A stretch of DNA of 64,000 nt, from assembly GCA_002082245.2 (NCBI GenBank), contig NBTC02000002.1, positions 1,178,001-1,242,000 of the forward strand. Reading direction: 5' to 3'. The stretch is from Yersinia enterocolitica (GTDB lineage: Bacteria > Pseudomonadota > Gammaproteobacteria > Enterobacterales > Enterobacteriaceae). Both the position numbers and the translations under genes were made by a program. Below the pieces are notes generated by a model, which was not told the origin of the DNA, ran no database searches, and saw only the letters and a program-made list of their open reading frames with translations. The first letter of the stretch is position 1. Each line of letters begins with the position of its first letter. This document shows, in pieces, positions 8,248 to 16,595 of the stretch.

Positions 8248-8835
8248 TTATGGGGCAGACGCCAGACGTCGGGCAGCTTCTATGACAGAGGATCTCCGTC
8301 TGGCATGTTCTTCTGCGCTATCTGGTCCCGTTAACATGCGCGCGACCTGTGGAACGGCAGACCACCATCCGGCCAAAGCTAACACCAAAAAAGCCAGATG
8401 ATCTGCTCCAATGGCTTGGGTAACAATTCCCTCGCGCTGCCCATCGCTCACGGCCTGAATCTTGTATCCATAGTATTCGCGTCGCTGTTCTTCGTCCGGC
8501 ACCTCATCACTGAATATCAACCCTTCCCAGCGCATGAGCCGACTCAGTTCAGGATTGTCGAGGTGATAATCGTAGGCACGGCCAGCGTAATCGCCAATAT
8601 CTTCAACCGCAAAGGATGTAATGGGCAACGCCGATGCCACCTTGGCCAACTCACTACGTAATACGGCTGAGAACAGCGCTCGCTTATCGCCAAAGTAATT
8701 ATAAACACGCTCCTTGTTTACCCCGGCCAACTTGGCAACCCGCTCAAGGGTAGTGCCATCGGGTCCGAGTCGGGCGAATTCGGTCATCGCCGCATCCAGA
8801 ATTTTGCGTTTCGTCCCTTCAGTATCCCAAGCCAT
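8248..8835 (-). CDS. TetR/AcrR-family transcriptional repressor
   Basis: A 195-residue regulator. The N-terminal TetR HTH covers about residues 8-55, with the recognition region TTLERVAKLAGVNKERVYNYFGDKRALF. The C-terminal ligand-binding part, residues 60-195, is all-helical. It is transcribed away from the SDR gene at 8944, with a 108-base shared promoter region that carries an inverted repeat (8892-8909). That arrangement suggests it represses the four-gene SDR-MFS operon and itself. The gene is clearly GC-richer than zinT and the intergenic DNA to its left. The ligand is unknown. Confidence 0.9.
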   Translation of the reverse strand: MAWDTEGTKRKILDAAMTEFARLGPDGTTLERVAKLAGVNKERVYNYFGDKRALFSAVLRSELAKVASALPITSFAVEDIGDYAGRAYDYHLDNPELSRLMRWEGLIFSDEVPDEEQRREYYGYKIQAVSDGQREGIVTQAIGADHLAFLVLALAGWWSAVPQVARMLTGPDSAEEHARRRSSVIEAARRLASAP

Positions 8836-8891
8836 TTTTCTTCTCTCTCATTTATAGGTTGTTGCTGTCACGTAATCATACTATAGTTATT

Positions 8892-8909
8892 TCCAACTAA
8901 AACGTTGGA
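8892..8909. promoter_or_regulatory. Candidate TetR operator in the divergent promoter
   Basis: TCCAAC at 8892-8897 and GTTGGA at 8904-8909 are perfect 6-bp arms around a 6-nt AT-rich spacer. The site is centred between the divergent tetR and SDR genes, where an autoregulating TetR operator is expected. Confidence 0.5.
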
Positions 8910-8943
8910 GTTGTAATTTTACTTTATAATCGGAGTCTGAACT

Positions 8944-9663
8944 ATGAAAAACACCATCCTCATCTGTGGATATGGCCCGGGTATTTCCCATGCAGTCGCT
9001 CGCCGTTTTGGTAAGGCGGGTCATCCCGTAGCCTTGATTGCGCGCAATGCTCAGCGTCTCGCTGATGCGGTAACGGAATTGACCGCCGAAGGCATCCAGG
9101 CTCGCGCTTTCCCAGCCGATCTTAGCGATGTTAAAGCGATTCGACATGCCGTCACGGACGTACATGAGATAATGGGGCCTATAGGTATCCTGCACTGGAA
9201 CGTTTTTCTCGATATCGAAGGTGACCTGCTGTCCACTCAGCCCGCAGATCTGAGCAAGAGTTTCGATCTTCGCGTTGTTGGCTACATCACCGCCGTACAA
9301 GAGAGCAGGAACGACCTTGCGGCATCAAAAGGTACCGTATTGGTTACCAGCGGCGTCATGGCGCTCGATGACCCACAAATCAATGCGTTCGCCATCGATT
9401 ATGCTGCGATTGCCATCAGCGTTGCAGCTCAACGTAAAACTACCCATATTCTGGCGCATACCCTCGCGTCACATGACATTCATGTCGGTGAGGTGATCGT
9501 CAACGGCTTCGTTGAGGGAACACCGGGCGGTGTGGGTAAAAGTGATACCGTCGCACCAATGGACATCGCTGACCAATTCTGGGAACTGCATACTGCACGT
9601 CAGGTACATTCCGTCATCGTTGGGGGTGCTGTACCGATATCGGAAGCAGAGTTCCATGGCTGA
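8944..9663 (+). CDS. SDR-family protein lacking the catalytic lysine
   Basis: A 239-residue short-chain dehydrogenase/reductase fold protein. The nucleotide-binding loop is ICGYGPGISHAVARRFGKAG (GxGxG form). The following ARNAQRL suggests NADP preference, and FPADLSD is the usual adenine-contacting Asp motif. The SDR Ser is probably in VTSGVM. After it comes DYAAIAISVAAQ, where the YxxxK motif has Ala instead of Lys, and the NAG motif is WNV. Normal SDR redox catalysis is therefore doubtful. It may be a sensor, a scaffold or an atypical enzyme. Its stop overlaps the MFS start by 8 bases (ATGGCTGA). Confidence 0.85.
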   Translation: MKNTILICGYGPGISHAVARRFGKAGHPVALIARNAQRLADAVTELTAEGIQARAFPADLSDVKAIRHAVTDVHEIMGPIGILHWNVFLDIEGDLLSTQPADLSKSFDLRVVGYITAVQESRNDLAASKGTVLVTSGVMALDDPQINAFAIDYAAIAISVAAQRKTTHILAHTLASHDIHVGEVIVNGFVEGTPGGVGKSDTVAPMDIADQFWELHTARQVHSVIVGGAVPISEAEFHG

Positions 9664-10897
9664 AAATACGCAATTCTCAGGCTTGGCTGATGAGACCTTC
9701 AGCAAGCCCCCTCACCTCAGACCAGCTCATTACGCGAGTGGGCCAGGTGTCACGCTACTGGTCTCGGTCGCCCTGTTGGTGCTGACCCAGCTTTACCTGG
9801 CAATCCCTTTGCTGACGTACGTCGGTCACTCTTTCAGCCCGGCAACACCGGGGGCTGTCTCGTTCGCGCTGGCCACTTGTTTCAGCCTGGCCTATGCTGG
9901 CGGGTTCCTGCTCTGGGGGCCGTTATCGGATCAGTATGGTCGTCGGCCAGTGATGCTGATGGGGCTGAGCGCCCTGTCGATTGCCACACTTGCCTGCGCC
10001 TTCGTGCCTTCGTTGCCATGGTTGGCGGGACTTCGGATGTTACAGGGGCTGGCAGCGTCCAGTTTTGCCCCGGTAGCACTGGCCTATCTTGCTGAAGCGG
10101 TGCGGATACGTCACCGAGCAACCGCCATCGGGGCCATGTCTACGTCTTTCCTCGTGGCCGGCATCCTTGGGCAAGTATTCGCGGCCTGGGTGGCGTTACG
10201 ATGGGATTGGTTCTGGGTATTTCTGACCACGGGAGGCGGTCTTGTGGTCATGCTTCCATTAATTGCGTTGATGATAAAGGAACCGACACGCACTATCGTT
10301 GAGGGTCATCTGGGCCATCGTTTCGTAGCATTGGGCAAAATTGCCGTGCGGCCTGCCATTCTGCTGCTGTCATTTGCACACATCACACTTCTCCTGTCTT
10401 TCGTTGCGATGTATACGGCGTTGGGGCCGCATCTGGCGGGCTTGAACCTTTCTCCTGCCACAGTCATTGCACTGCGCTTGGTTGGATTGCCAGGGATGTT
10501 CATCGCCTTGCTGGTCGGGCCGCTTGCTGCTCGGATCGGGATGCCGGGCGTTGCGGGTGCAGGTTATCTGGTTGCGGCCGTGGGCTTGGCCCTAGAGGCT
10601 GTGTTAGCGCAATCGCTGACCGGTATTGCCATTGGGAGTCTGGTCTTCGTGGTCGGCGTCGCTCTCGCTATTCCGGCAATGATCACCCAGTTTGGTGATC
10701 TGGCGGTACCTAACCGCGCAGCGGGCATGGCCCTCAATGGTTTTGTCCTGTTTATCGGTGCCAGCATCGGTCCATTTATCGTGTCCTGGGTGCCCGGTTT
10801 CGTCCCGCTATTGGTGGGGCTTGCGGTGGCACTTTTACTGGCCACTGTCTGCGTTGCGGGCAGTGCATCGCTTGCTTCATCCACGAGGAAATCATGA
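9656..10897 (+). CDS. MFS transporter, DHA1-type (YnfM-like)
   Basis: A 413-residue inner-membrane transporter with 12 predicted helices. The MFS signature between helices 2 and 3 reads GPLSDQYGRRPVML, and motif C-like glycines occur in helix 5 (GILGQVFAAW). The pattern LTQLYLAIPLLTYVG in helix 1 resembles the YnfM branch of drug/metabolite exporters. The ATG at 9656 is chosen because the sequence from there starts a normal MFS N-terminus; the open frame upstream is only the shadow of the SDR gene. It is translationally coupled to both neighbours: 8-base overlap before and an ATGA overlap after. Export of a small toxic compound or metabolite is likely; the substrate is unknown. Confidence 0.88.
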   Translation: MAENTQFSGLADETFSKPPHLRPAHYASGPGVTLLVSVALLVLTQLYLAIPLLTYVGHSFSPATPGAVSFALATCFSLAYAGGFLLWGPLSDQYGRRPVMLMGLSALSIATLACAFVPSLPWLAGLRMLQGLAASSFAPVALAYLAEAVRIRHRATAIGAMSTSFLVAGILGQVFAAWVALRWDWFWVFLTTGGGLVVMLPLIALMIKEPTRTIVEGHLGHRFVALGKIAVRPAILLLSFAHITLLLSFVAMYTALGPHLAGLNLSPATVIALRLVGLPGMFIALLVGPLAARIGMPGVAGAGYLVAAVGLALEAVLAQSLTGIAIGSLVFVVGVALAIPAMITQFGDLAVPNRAAGMALNGFVLFIGASIGPFIVSWVPGFVPLLVGLAVALLLATVCVAGSASLASSTRKS

Positions 10898-11607
10898 ATT
10901 CTATCCGTTCTTCGCTCTCTTCAGTTCTGACTTCCTGCCGTTGGATCCTGGTGTTCCGCATCAGTCTAGGGCTTACCGCTGCTCTGTCTGCTTTCGCGTT
11001 GCAAACAGCCTCCGGTGCGGTTGGAGATAACCCGATCAGCATCCCAGATACTCATCATCAAACCAGTCAGCGTTCGGTCACTCTGGATGGTCAACCCGCC
11101 GCACTCAGCCGTTACGAGAGGCGCGATGAGCGCAATGCCTTCCTGGAGGGAGAACACTTTAGTACGGTGATCGCCGCCGATGGCACACTCAAGGGTTTTG
11201 CCAACATCTCGCTCGACCTAGTGGGGAAACCGTTACCGTCTCGTGAGCGCGCTGAGCAGATTGCGGCAGAGTTCTTGCGTAAGGCTGCGCCCGACTTGCT
11301 GACCAGCCTAGGGAGAGCGTCTGTTACTCTCCATGATGAACCTATTCGCTTATCACACCCAGGCCGTAACGAGACCGTCCAACTCACCGGTTTAAAATTC
11401 AAGGCACGCAATCTGGCTGATGGGCGTTGGTTCTGGGTCATCATCGGTAGCGATGAGAAACCGATGCTGTTCGAGCGCGATCTGGAATGGGCAACCCTGC
11501 TCGCTCGCCGCAAAACGGAACAATGGCTGCATGACCGATGGATAAAAGCACAAGATGCCCAACAGATCAGTAAACCAAGCCGTTGGAATCTGCCATGGAC
11601 TCATTAA
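10894..11607 (+). CDS. Exported protein of unknown function in the SDR-MFS operon
   Basis: A 237-residue protein I do not recognise. Residues 18-40 are hydrophobic (ILVFRISLGLTAALSAFA) and are followed by TASGAVG, a plausible signal-peptidase I site or a membrane anchor. The mature part is hydrophilic with alternating strands (FSTVIAADGTLKGFANISLDL, RWFWVIIGSDEKPMLFERDL) that recall PepSY-like or lipoprotein-fold domains, but I cannot support a family. It begins inside the MFS stop (ATGA) and overlaps the next gene by 13 bases, so it is made together with them. A periplasmic role alongside the exporter and the membrane hydrolase is likely. Confidence 0.75.
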   Translation: MNSIRSSLSSVLTSCRWILVFRISLGLTAALSAFALQTASGAVGDNPISIPDTHHQTSQRSVTLDGQPAALSRYERRDERNAFLEGEHFSTVIAADGTLKGFANISLDLVGKPLPSRERAEQIAAEFLRKAAPDLLTSLGRASVTLHDEPIRLSHPGRNETVQLTGLKFKARNLADGRWFWVIIGSDEKPMLFERDLEWATLLARRKTEQWLHDRWIKAQDAQQISKPSRWNLPWTH

Positions 11608-12665
11608 CTCAGATTGTTCTTGGCAGCAGTGTCGCCGCACTTGTTGTCCCCCCACATCATCGACGCCAGGCAATACTGGCGGGTGGAGTTCTCGGTACTT
11701 TGCCCGATCTGGACGTGCTCTGGTTCAAAGTATTCAGCAGTGATGTGGTTACAGAAGTGACCTGGCACCGTGGTCCATCGCATTCACTCTTGATGCTAAC
11801 GTTGTTGGGATTGCTGCTTTGGCTCTTGCTCAAGTCTCGCAGTTCGCTGGTTCGAGGTGCCCCATTGCGGTGGCTGTTGGCGATCTGGCTGGCCCTGATA
11901 ACACATCCGTTGCTGGATGCCTTTACCGTCTACGGTACGCAGGTGCTATGGCCCATGAAGACCCCACCCGTCATGTGGGCGACAATCTTCGTCATTGATC
12001 CGTTGTATACAGTGCCGTTGTTGATAGGGGTTATGGCTGCCTGGCAGCTTTCACCACATAAAACTGCGCAGCAAACGAGTGGCTCAGGCCGAGACAGGGC
12101 GGCACACAATTGGTTGGTAGCAGGCTTGCTCGTGAGCTCGGCCTACCTGGCTTGGAGTGTTGCCGCCAAATCTCTGGTTGACCGGGTAGCCTCGCAAAGC
12201 CTGGCTGTTCTGAACTTGCAGAATGCCCCGCGTTTTTCTACACCGCTTCCGTTCAACACGCTGGCTTGGCGGGTGATTGTGATGGTACCGGATGGCTACT
12301 GGCTCGGTGACCGATCCCTTGTCGCGGATCGGGGAGCGATGCAATTTACTTTTCACGAAAGCGACAACCAGGCGTTGGCGCAGTTGACATCCGTACCGCA
12401 GTTGAAACGTCTATTGTGGTTCACACATGGGTTTATCGCCGCTCACGCTCAGCGACGTGAGGATGGCGAGCTTCGGCTGACCCTTGCAGATCTGCGAATG
12501 GGGTTAGAGCCCGATTATTTTTTCCGCTATGACATTGCTGGCATAGATGAAAGTGGCCACTGGGCAGCAGCACCAGAAATTACCCAATTGCCTGAGTCGG
12601 GTGATACCGCCAAGATGCTAAGCTGGGTGTGGAGGCGTATTTATGACAGTAAAGCAACGCCGTGA
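11595..12665 (+). CDS. YdjM-like membrane metal-dependent hydrolase (DUF457)
   Basis: A 356-residue integral membrane protein of the YdjM/DUF457 family. Conserved polar motifs are GTLPDLDVLW, WHRGPSHSLL and THPLLDAFTVYGTQVLWP, which hold the presumed metal-binding Asp and His. About five membrane segments lie in residues 1-200. Unlike E. coli YdjM (about 196 aa), a further 150 residues follow a last membrane helix (about 175-195). They look soluble (PFNTLAWRVIVMVPDGYWLG onward) and may lie in the periplasm. The ATG at 11595 is preferred because MDSLTQIVLGSS is the usual family start. It is the last gene of the cassette. The substrate is unknown, with phospholipid-like compounds possible. Confidence 0.82.
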   Translation: MDSLTQIVLGSSVAALVVPPHHRRQAILAGGVLGTLPDLDVLWFKVFSSDVVTEVTWHRGPSHSLLMLTLLGLLLWLLLKSRSSLVRGAPLRWLLAIWLALITHPLLDAFTVYGTQVLWPMKTPPVMWATIFVIDPLYTVPLLIGVMAAWQLSPHKTAQQTSGSGRDRAAHNWLVAGLLVSSAYLAWSVAAKSLVDRVASQSLAVLNLQNAPRFSTPLPFNTLAWRVIVMVPDGYWLGDRSLVADRGAMQFTFHESDNQALAQLTSVPQLKRLLWFTHGFIAAHAQRREDGELRLTLADLRMGLEPDYFFRYDIAGIDESGHWAAAPEITQLPESGDTAKMLSWVWRRIYDSKATP

Positions 12666-12850
12666 GTGACAAATGGAATTGTAATACTCTAGAACAGAGT
12701 TAATTGATTTATTGGATTATTTTCGCTAAACGGTGACTATCTGTAAGCCAATGCATTAGTAAAAACTGATACATCATCCTATAAAAAATTATCTGAAATA
12801 AAAACTAGCTCCGATGTTAGTATGTTTTCTGCGTGATTTGGCCTCAAACC

Positions 12851-12895
12851 CCAGTAGCACTCAACAGCAGAATGATAGGCTGTTAGTGCTACTGG
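12851..12895 (-). terminator. Long hairpin after the sugar ABC operon
   Basis: CCAGTAGCAC-TC-AACAGC (12851-12868) pairs with GCTGTT-A-GTGCTACTGG (12879-12895). That is a 16-bp stem with one bulge and a 10-nt loop. On the - strand it lies 20 bases after the permease stop. It lacks a strong T run, so it may be an mRNA-stabilising hairpin rather than a classical terminator. Confidence 0.6.
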
Positions 12896-12915
12896 TTTAA
12901 TCGCGCCGACTGCGG

Positions 12916-13956
12916 TTAGCGCTTCTTGCGGTTACGATGCATATCTATGGCGACGGCACTGACAATAATGATGCCTTTGATAATGTCCTGAATGTAGGAG
13001 TCCACACCAATAAAAGTAAAACCACTCTTAATCAGTCCTAAGATTACGGCGCCAATTACTGTACCGGTGATACGACCGACCCCACCCATCAAGCTGCTAC
13101 CACCAATAACGGCAGCCGCAATCGCATCCAATTCATAAGATTGGCCCATGCTTGATTGCCCGCTACTCACCCGGGCGGCCAAAACCACGCCCGCCAAGCC
13201 AGCTAATCCCCCGGCAATGGTATAAACCGTTACCAGATATTTATTAACGTTAATGCCTGATACTTTTGCTGAAATCATATTCCCGCCGATGGCATAGACG
13301 TATTTACCATAACGGGTGTGTTTCAGTGCAATATGGAATATCACCGCAATAACCAAAAAAATGATAACGGGCATAGCACCTTGCCCAACCGCGGTAAAAT
13401 CATCGGAGAGAAAACTTACCGGATTGCCTTTAGTGTAATATTGGGCAAGTCCTCTGGCAGAAACCATCATTCCTAATGTAGCGATAAAGGGAGGAATACC
13501 TGTACGGGTTATCAAGAAACCATTAATAAATCCACACAGTATCCCGACCCCTATGCCTGCAATAATAGGGATAGCCGCGGGTAAATCCAATAAGTGCGGA
13601 TACATAGGTGAAATACTTTCTGATGTCTGTGCCAGACTCGCCGCGACAACAGCCGTTAATGCAATTAAAGAGCCGGATGAGAGATCAATGCCGGTAGTGA
13701 TAATAACTTGTGTCACTCCGACGGCAATGATACCTATAATAGCCACTTGCAGAACGATCAATAATAGCCGATTAGGATTCAATAAAAATGATTGATCGCG
13801 AATAAACCAGCCAAGGAACTCAAAAATCAATGCAATACCGATCATGACAATAAAAATACCGGTATCTTTAGGTAATTTCCCTTTAAATCCAGACATGAAT
13901 GAATGTGTTTTTGTTGACTCAACCGTTAATGATTTAGCAAATTTAACATTACTCAT
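12916..13956 (-). CDS. Sugar ABC transporter permease, RbsC-type
   Basis: A 346-residue inner-membrane permease of the branched-chain/ribose type (BPD_transp_2). Characteristic sequences are VTQVIITTGIDLSSGSLIAL, TLGMMVSARGLAQYYT, YAIGGNMISAKVSGINV (the EAA-like loop) and AIAAAVIGGSSLMGGVG. About 8-10 membrane helices are visible, and the protein probably works as a homodimer with the ATPase upstream. A hydrophilic N-terminal extension of about 30 residues precedes the first helix. It is the last gene of an SBP-ATPase-permease operon, 19 bases after the ATPase stop. Confidence 0.92.
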   Translation of the reverse strand: MSNVKFAKSLTVESTKTHSFMSGFKGKLPKDTGIFIVMIGIALIFEFLGWFIRDQSFLLNPNRLLLIVLQVAIIGIIAVGVTQVIITTGIDLSSGSLIALTAVVAASLAQTSESISPMYPHLLDLPAAIPIIAGIGVGILCGFINGFLITRTGIPPFIATLGMMVSARGLAQYYTKGNPVSFLSDDFTAVGQGAMPVIIFLVIAVIFHIALKHTRYGKYVYAIGGNMISAKVSGINVNKYLVTVYTIAGGLAGLAGVVLAARVSSGQSSMGQSYELDAIAAAVIGGSSLMGGVGRITGTVIGAVILGLIKSGFTFIGVDSYIQDIIKGIIIVSAVAIDMHRNRKKR

Positions 13957-13975
13957 TATCGTTACCTTCCAGTAA

Positions 13976-15460
13976 TTATTCTGAGGCCAGGGCCATTATC
14001 TTTTCTTGACTAGCATCTTGTTTGTCTAATATTCCAGTGATGTGTCCGCTGTGCATGACCATAACTCTATCACTCATACCAAGAATTTCAGGTAGCTCAG
14101 AGGAAACTAAAATAATGGCTACACCACGGTTCGCCAGTTCACTAATTAAACGATAAATTTCTGATTTTGCCCCAACATCAATACCTCGAGTGGGTTCATC
14201 CAGAATAAGTATTTTGGGTTGAGCTAATAACCAGCGTGCTATGAGCACCTTTTGTTGATTACCGCCACTTAAATTATTAATTATTTGATCCATCGTAGGT
14301 GTTTTGATGTTTAATTTTTTAATCTGCTCCATGCAGTCTTGAGCCATTTGTCCATGACTGACAAAACCTTTTGTATTAATGTACTCAGAAAGATTTACGA
14401 TGCTCATATTCTCAACCACAGACAAGACTAAGAATAACCCTGACTTCTTTCGGTCTTCGGTAAGAAAAGCCAATCCTTGTTCAATAGCCTTTGATGGGGA
14501 GTCGATATTGACTGGCAGACCATCGATAAAAATTTCACCACTGTCCGCAGGATGCATACCAAATAAGCTTTCCATAACCTCACTACGACCTGCGCCAACC
14601 AAACCAGCAACACCCAATATCTCGCCTCGTTTTACGGAAAATGAGATATTGCGAAATAACCCATCTCGCCGTAACTCATTAACTCGCAAAACTTCTTCAC
14701 CAATATTATTATTAAATTTTGGGAACATATGAGTAAGTTCACGACCGACCATCATGGTGATTAATGATTGTTTTGTCAGGTTTTCCGTTTTATCTGTGGC
14801 AACAAACATGCCATCGCGGAAAACACTTACCTCATCAGTAATTTCGAATATTTCATCCATTTTATGGCTGATATAGATAATGCCTTTCCCTTGCTCTTTT
14901 AACTCAGTAATAATCGCAAACAGATGAAAAACCTCACCTTCGGTCAGCGCTGATGTCGGTTCATCCATTATTAAAACATCTGCATCATAAGAAACAGCCT
15001 TAGCAATCTCTACCATTTGTTGGCTAGCAATATTCAATTCACCAACCAGCATATCTGGTTTCAATTTTATATTTAAATGCTTTAATAAATCCTTGGTTTT
15101 GCTGTTGAGCAAATCGTGGTTAACAAAACCATAATGAACGGGCTCTCGCCCCAACCAAATATTTTCTGCCACCGTCATATGCGGGACTAAATTTAGCTCT
15201 TGATGAATCATTGCAATACCAGCATGGAGTGCATCTAATGTATCACTGAAGCTAACCGTTTCGCCCTTTACTTTTATTGAGCCTTCATCAGGATGATATA
15301 TTCCTATCAAACATTTCATCAGGGTCGATTTTCCTGCGCCATTCTCTCCCATTAATGCATGGACACTTCCTGCTTTTATTTTAATGCCCACTTTATTCAA
15401 TGCCTTGACACCAGGGAATTGCTTACTGATGCCTTCAGCCTCGAGAATGTAAGGATACAT
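13976..15460 (-). CDS. Sugar ABC transporter ATPase, RbsA/MglA-type
   Basis: A 494-residue cytoplasmic ATPase with two fused nucleotide-binding domains, as in RbsA, MglA and XylG. The first domain has an intact Walker A (GENGAGKST) and Walker B (LIMDEPTSAL). The second has a degenerate P-loop (GLVGAGRSE), a good signature (LSGGNQQKV) and Walker B (LILDEPTRGID). This asymmetry is normal for the family. It powers uptake of a monosaccharide or polyol. It sits between the binding-protein and permease genes and ends 19 bases before the latter. Confidence 0.93.
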   Translation of the reverse strand: MYPYILEAEGISKQFPGVKALNKVGIKIKAGSVHALMGENGAGKSTLMKCLIGIYHPDEGSIKVKGETVSFSDTLDALHAGIAMIHQELNLVPHMTVAENIWLGREPVHYGFVNHDLLNSKTKDLLKHLNIKLKPDMLVGELNIASQQMVEIAKAVSYDADVLIMDEPTSALTEGEVFHLFAIITELKEQGKGIIYISHKMDEIFEITDEVSVFRDGMFVATDKTENLTKQSLITMMVGRELTHMFPKFNNNIGEEVLRVNELRRDGLFRNISFSVKRGEILGVAGLVGAGRSEVMESLFGMHPADSGEIFIDGLPVNIDSPSKAIEQGLAFLTEDRKKSGLFLVLSVVENMSIVNLSEYINTKGFVSHGQMAQDCMEQIKKLNIKTPTMDQIINNLSGGNQQKVLIARWLLAQPKILILDEPTRGIDVGAKSEIYRLISELANRGVAIILVSSELPEILGMSDRVMVMHSGHITGILDKQDASQEKIMALASE

Positions 15461-15665
15461 ATCATCATCTCCTTGGTCATCATAATACGCTCAGTGGGTA
15501 AGCGCCGTACTTATCAAAAAAGTGATAACAATAAATACGGCACCACCTATCCATTAAAATATATTTAATGAATATTTGATTTTTCATGTATAAAAATTTG
15601 ACTTGAAAAGTTAACTTATTTCTGTGTTTTTATAATTAACTATTAGCCAGGGGAAAAGGTTGTTT

Positions 15666-16595
15666 TCACTTTTTATTTTTATTAGCAAAGTCTTGGTAAT
15701 TATCTTTAGTGATGAGTTGATAAGGAATCATAACACTGCTTTCAACTTTCTGGCCGGAGGCTAATTTAATCGCAGTTTCTACAGCGCCTTCTCCTTGACC
15801 TTTAGCATCTTGGAAAATACTGACATTCAAATCGCCTTTCTTAATAAACTCAAGCGCATCGGGTGTGCCATCAATGCCACCAATTACTACGCCATTTTTC
15901 TTCGCTTGTTTTAAGGCTAAAATAGCCCCAATGGCCATTTCATCATTATTTGATGCAATGGCATCTATTTGTTGCCCAGACAAAACCCAATCAGTGGTAA
16001 CGTCTACCGCTTCTTTGCGGAAAAATTTTGCAGTTTGCTTATCAATGATATGAATATCTGGATACTGAGCTGCAACTTTCTCTACTCCCCGAGTTCTATC
16101 ACGAGTAGCCTCACTCGAGAGTTCCCCCATCAGGATCATTACGTTACCTTTCCCCCCCATCAGCTTCGCTAATTCCTCCATCTGTAGACGACCTGCAAGC
16201 TCAGAATCTGATCCCACATAGGCCATACCAGCTGGTAACGTTATTTCAGGACGGCGATTCACAAAAACCAATGGTATCTTCGCCTGTTCAGCTAATTTGA
16301 TCATTGGCTTTACACCTTGAGTATCTACCGGATTCAGAATAATGGCATCGACCCCTTGACTGACAAAATTCTCTACCTGCTGAATTTGTTGGGCAATATC
16401 CCCTTTTGCATCCTCGAATTGCCCAGTGACATTCCCTTCTTCTTTCATTTTGTTTTGCATAGCCTGACGTAATATTGTCAGGAAGTTATCATCGAAGTAA
16501 GCCATGGAAACGCCAATTTTAAGATCTTTAGCATAAGCACCCAATGGCAACAGACAAATAGCGAGTGAGGCGATAATGATTTTTTTCAGCTTCAT
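15666..16595 (-). CDS. Periplasmic sugar-binding protein of the ABC importer
   Basis: A 309-residue exported protein of the ribose/galactose-type periplasmic binding fold (Peripla_BP_4). A signal peptide covers residues 1-22 (ending GAYAKD). The mature start DLKIGVSMAYFDDNFLTILR, the hinge pattern VDAIILNPVDTQGV and DAIASNNDEMAIGA are typical. The sequence has the character of inositol/rhizopine-type binders rather than E. coli RbsB, but the ligand cannot be fixed by eye. It is the first gene of the operon. The 205-base gap to the ATPase gene suggests that most transcripts may stop there, giving more binding protein than transporter. Confidence 0.88.
   Translation of the reverse strand: MKLKKIIIASLAICLLPLGAYAKDLKIGVSMAYFDDNFLTILRQAMQNKMKEEGNVTGQFEDAKGDIAQQIQQVENFVSQGVDAIILNPVDTQGVKPMIKLAEQAKIPLVFVNRRPEITLPAGMAYVGSDSELAGRLQMEELAKLMGGKGNVMILMGELSSEATRDRTRGVEKVAAQYPDIHIIDKQTAKFFRKEAVDVTTDWVLSGQQIDAIASNNDEMAIGAILALKQAKKNGVVIGGIDGTPDALEFIKKGDLNVSIFQDAKGQGEGAVETAIKLASGQKVESSVMIPYQLITKDNYQDFANKNKK

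Noticed and set aside
9512..9655. 48-codon upstream extension of the MFS gene
   Set aside because: It is out-of-frame overlap with the SDR gene. The ATG at 9656 starts a normal MFS protein and overlaps the SDR stop, as expected for coupling.
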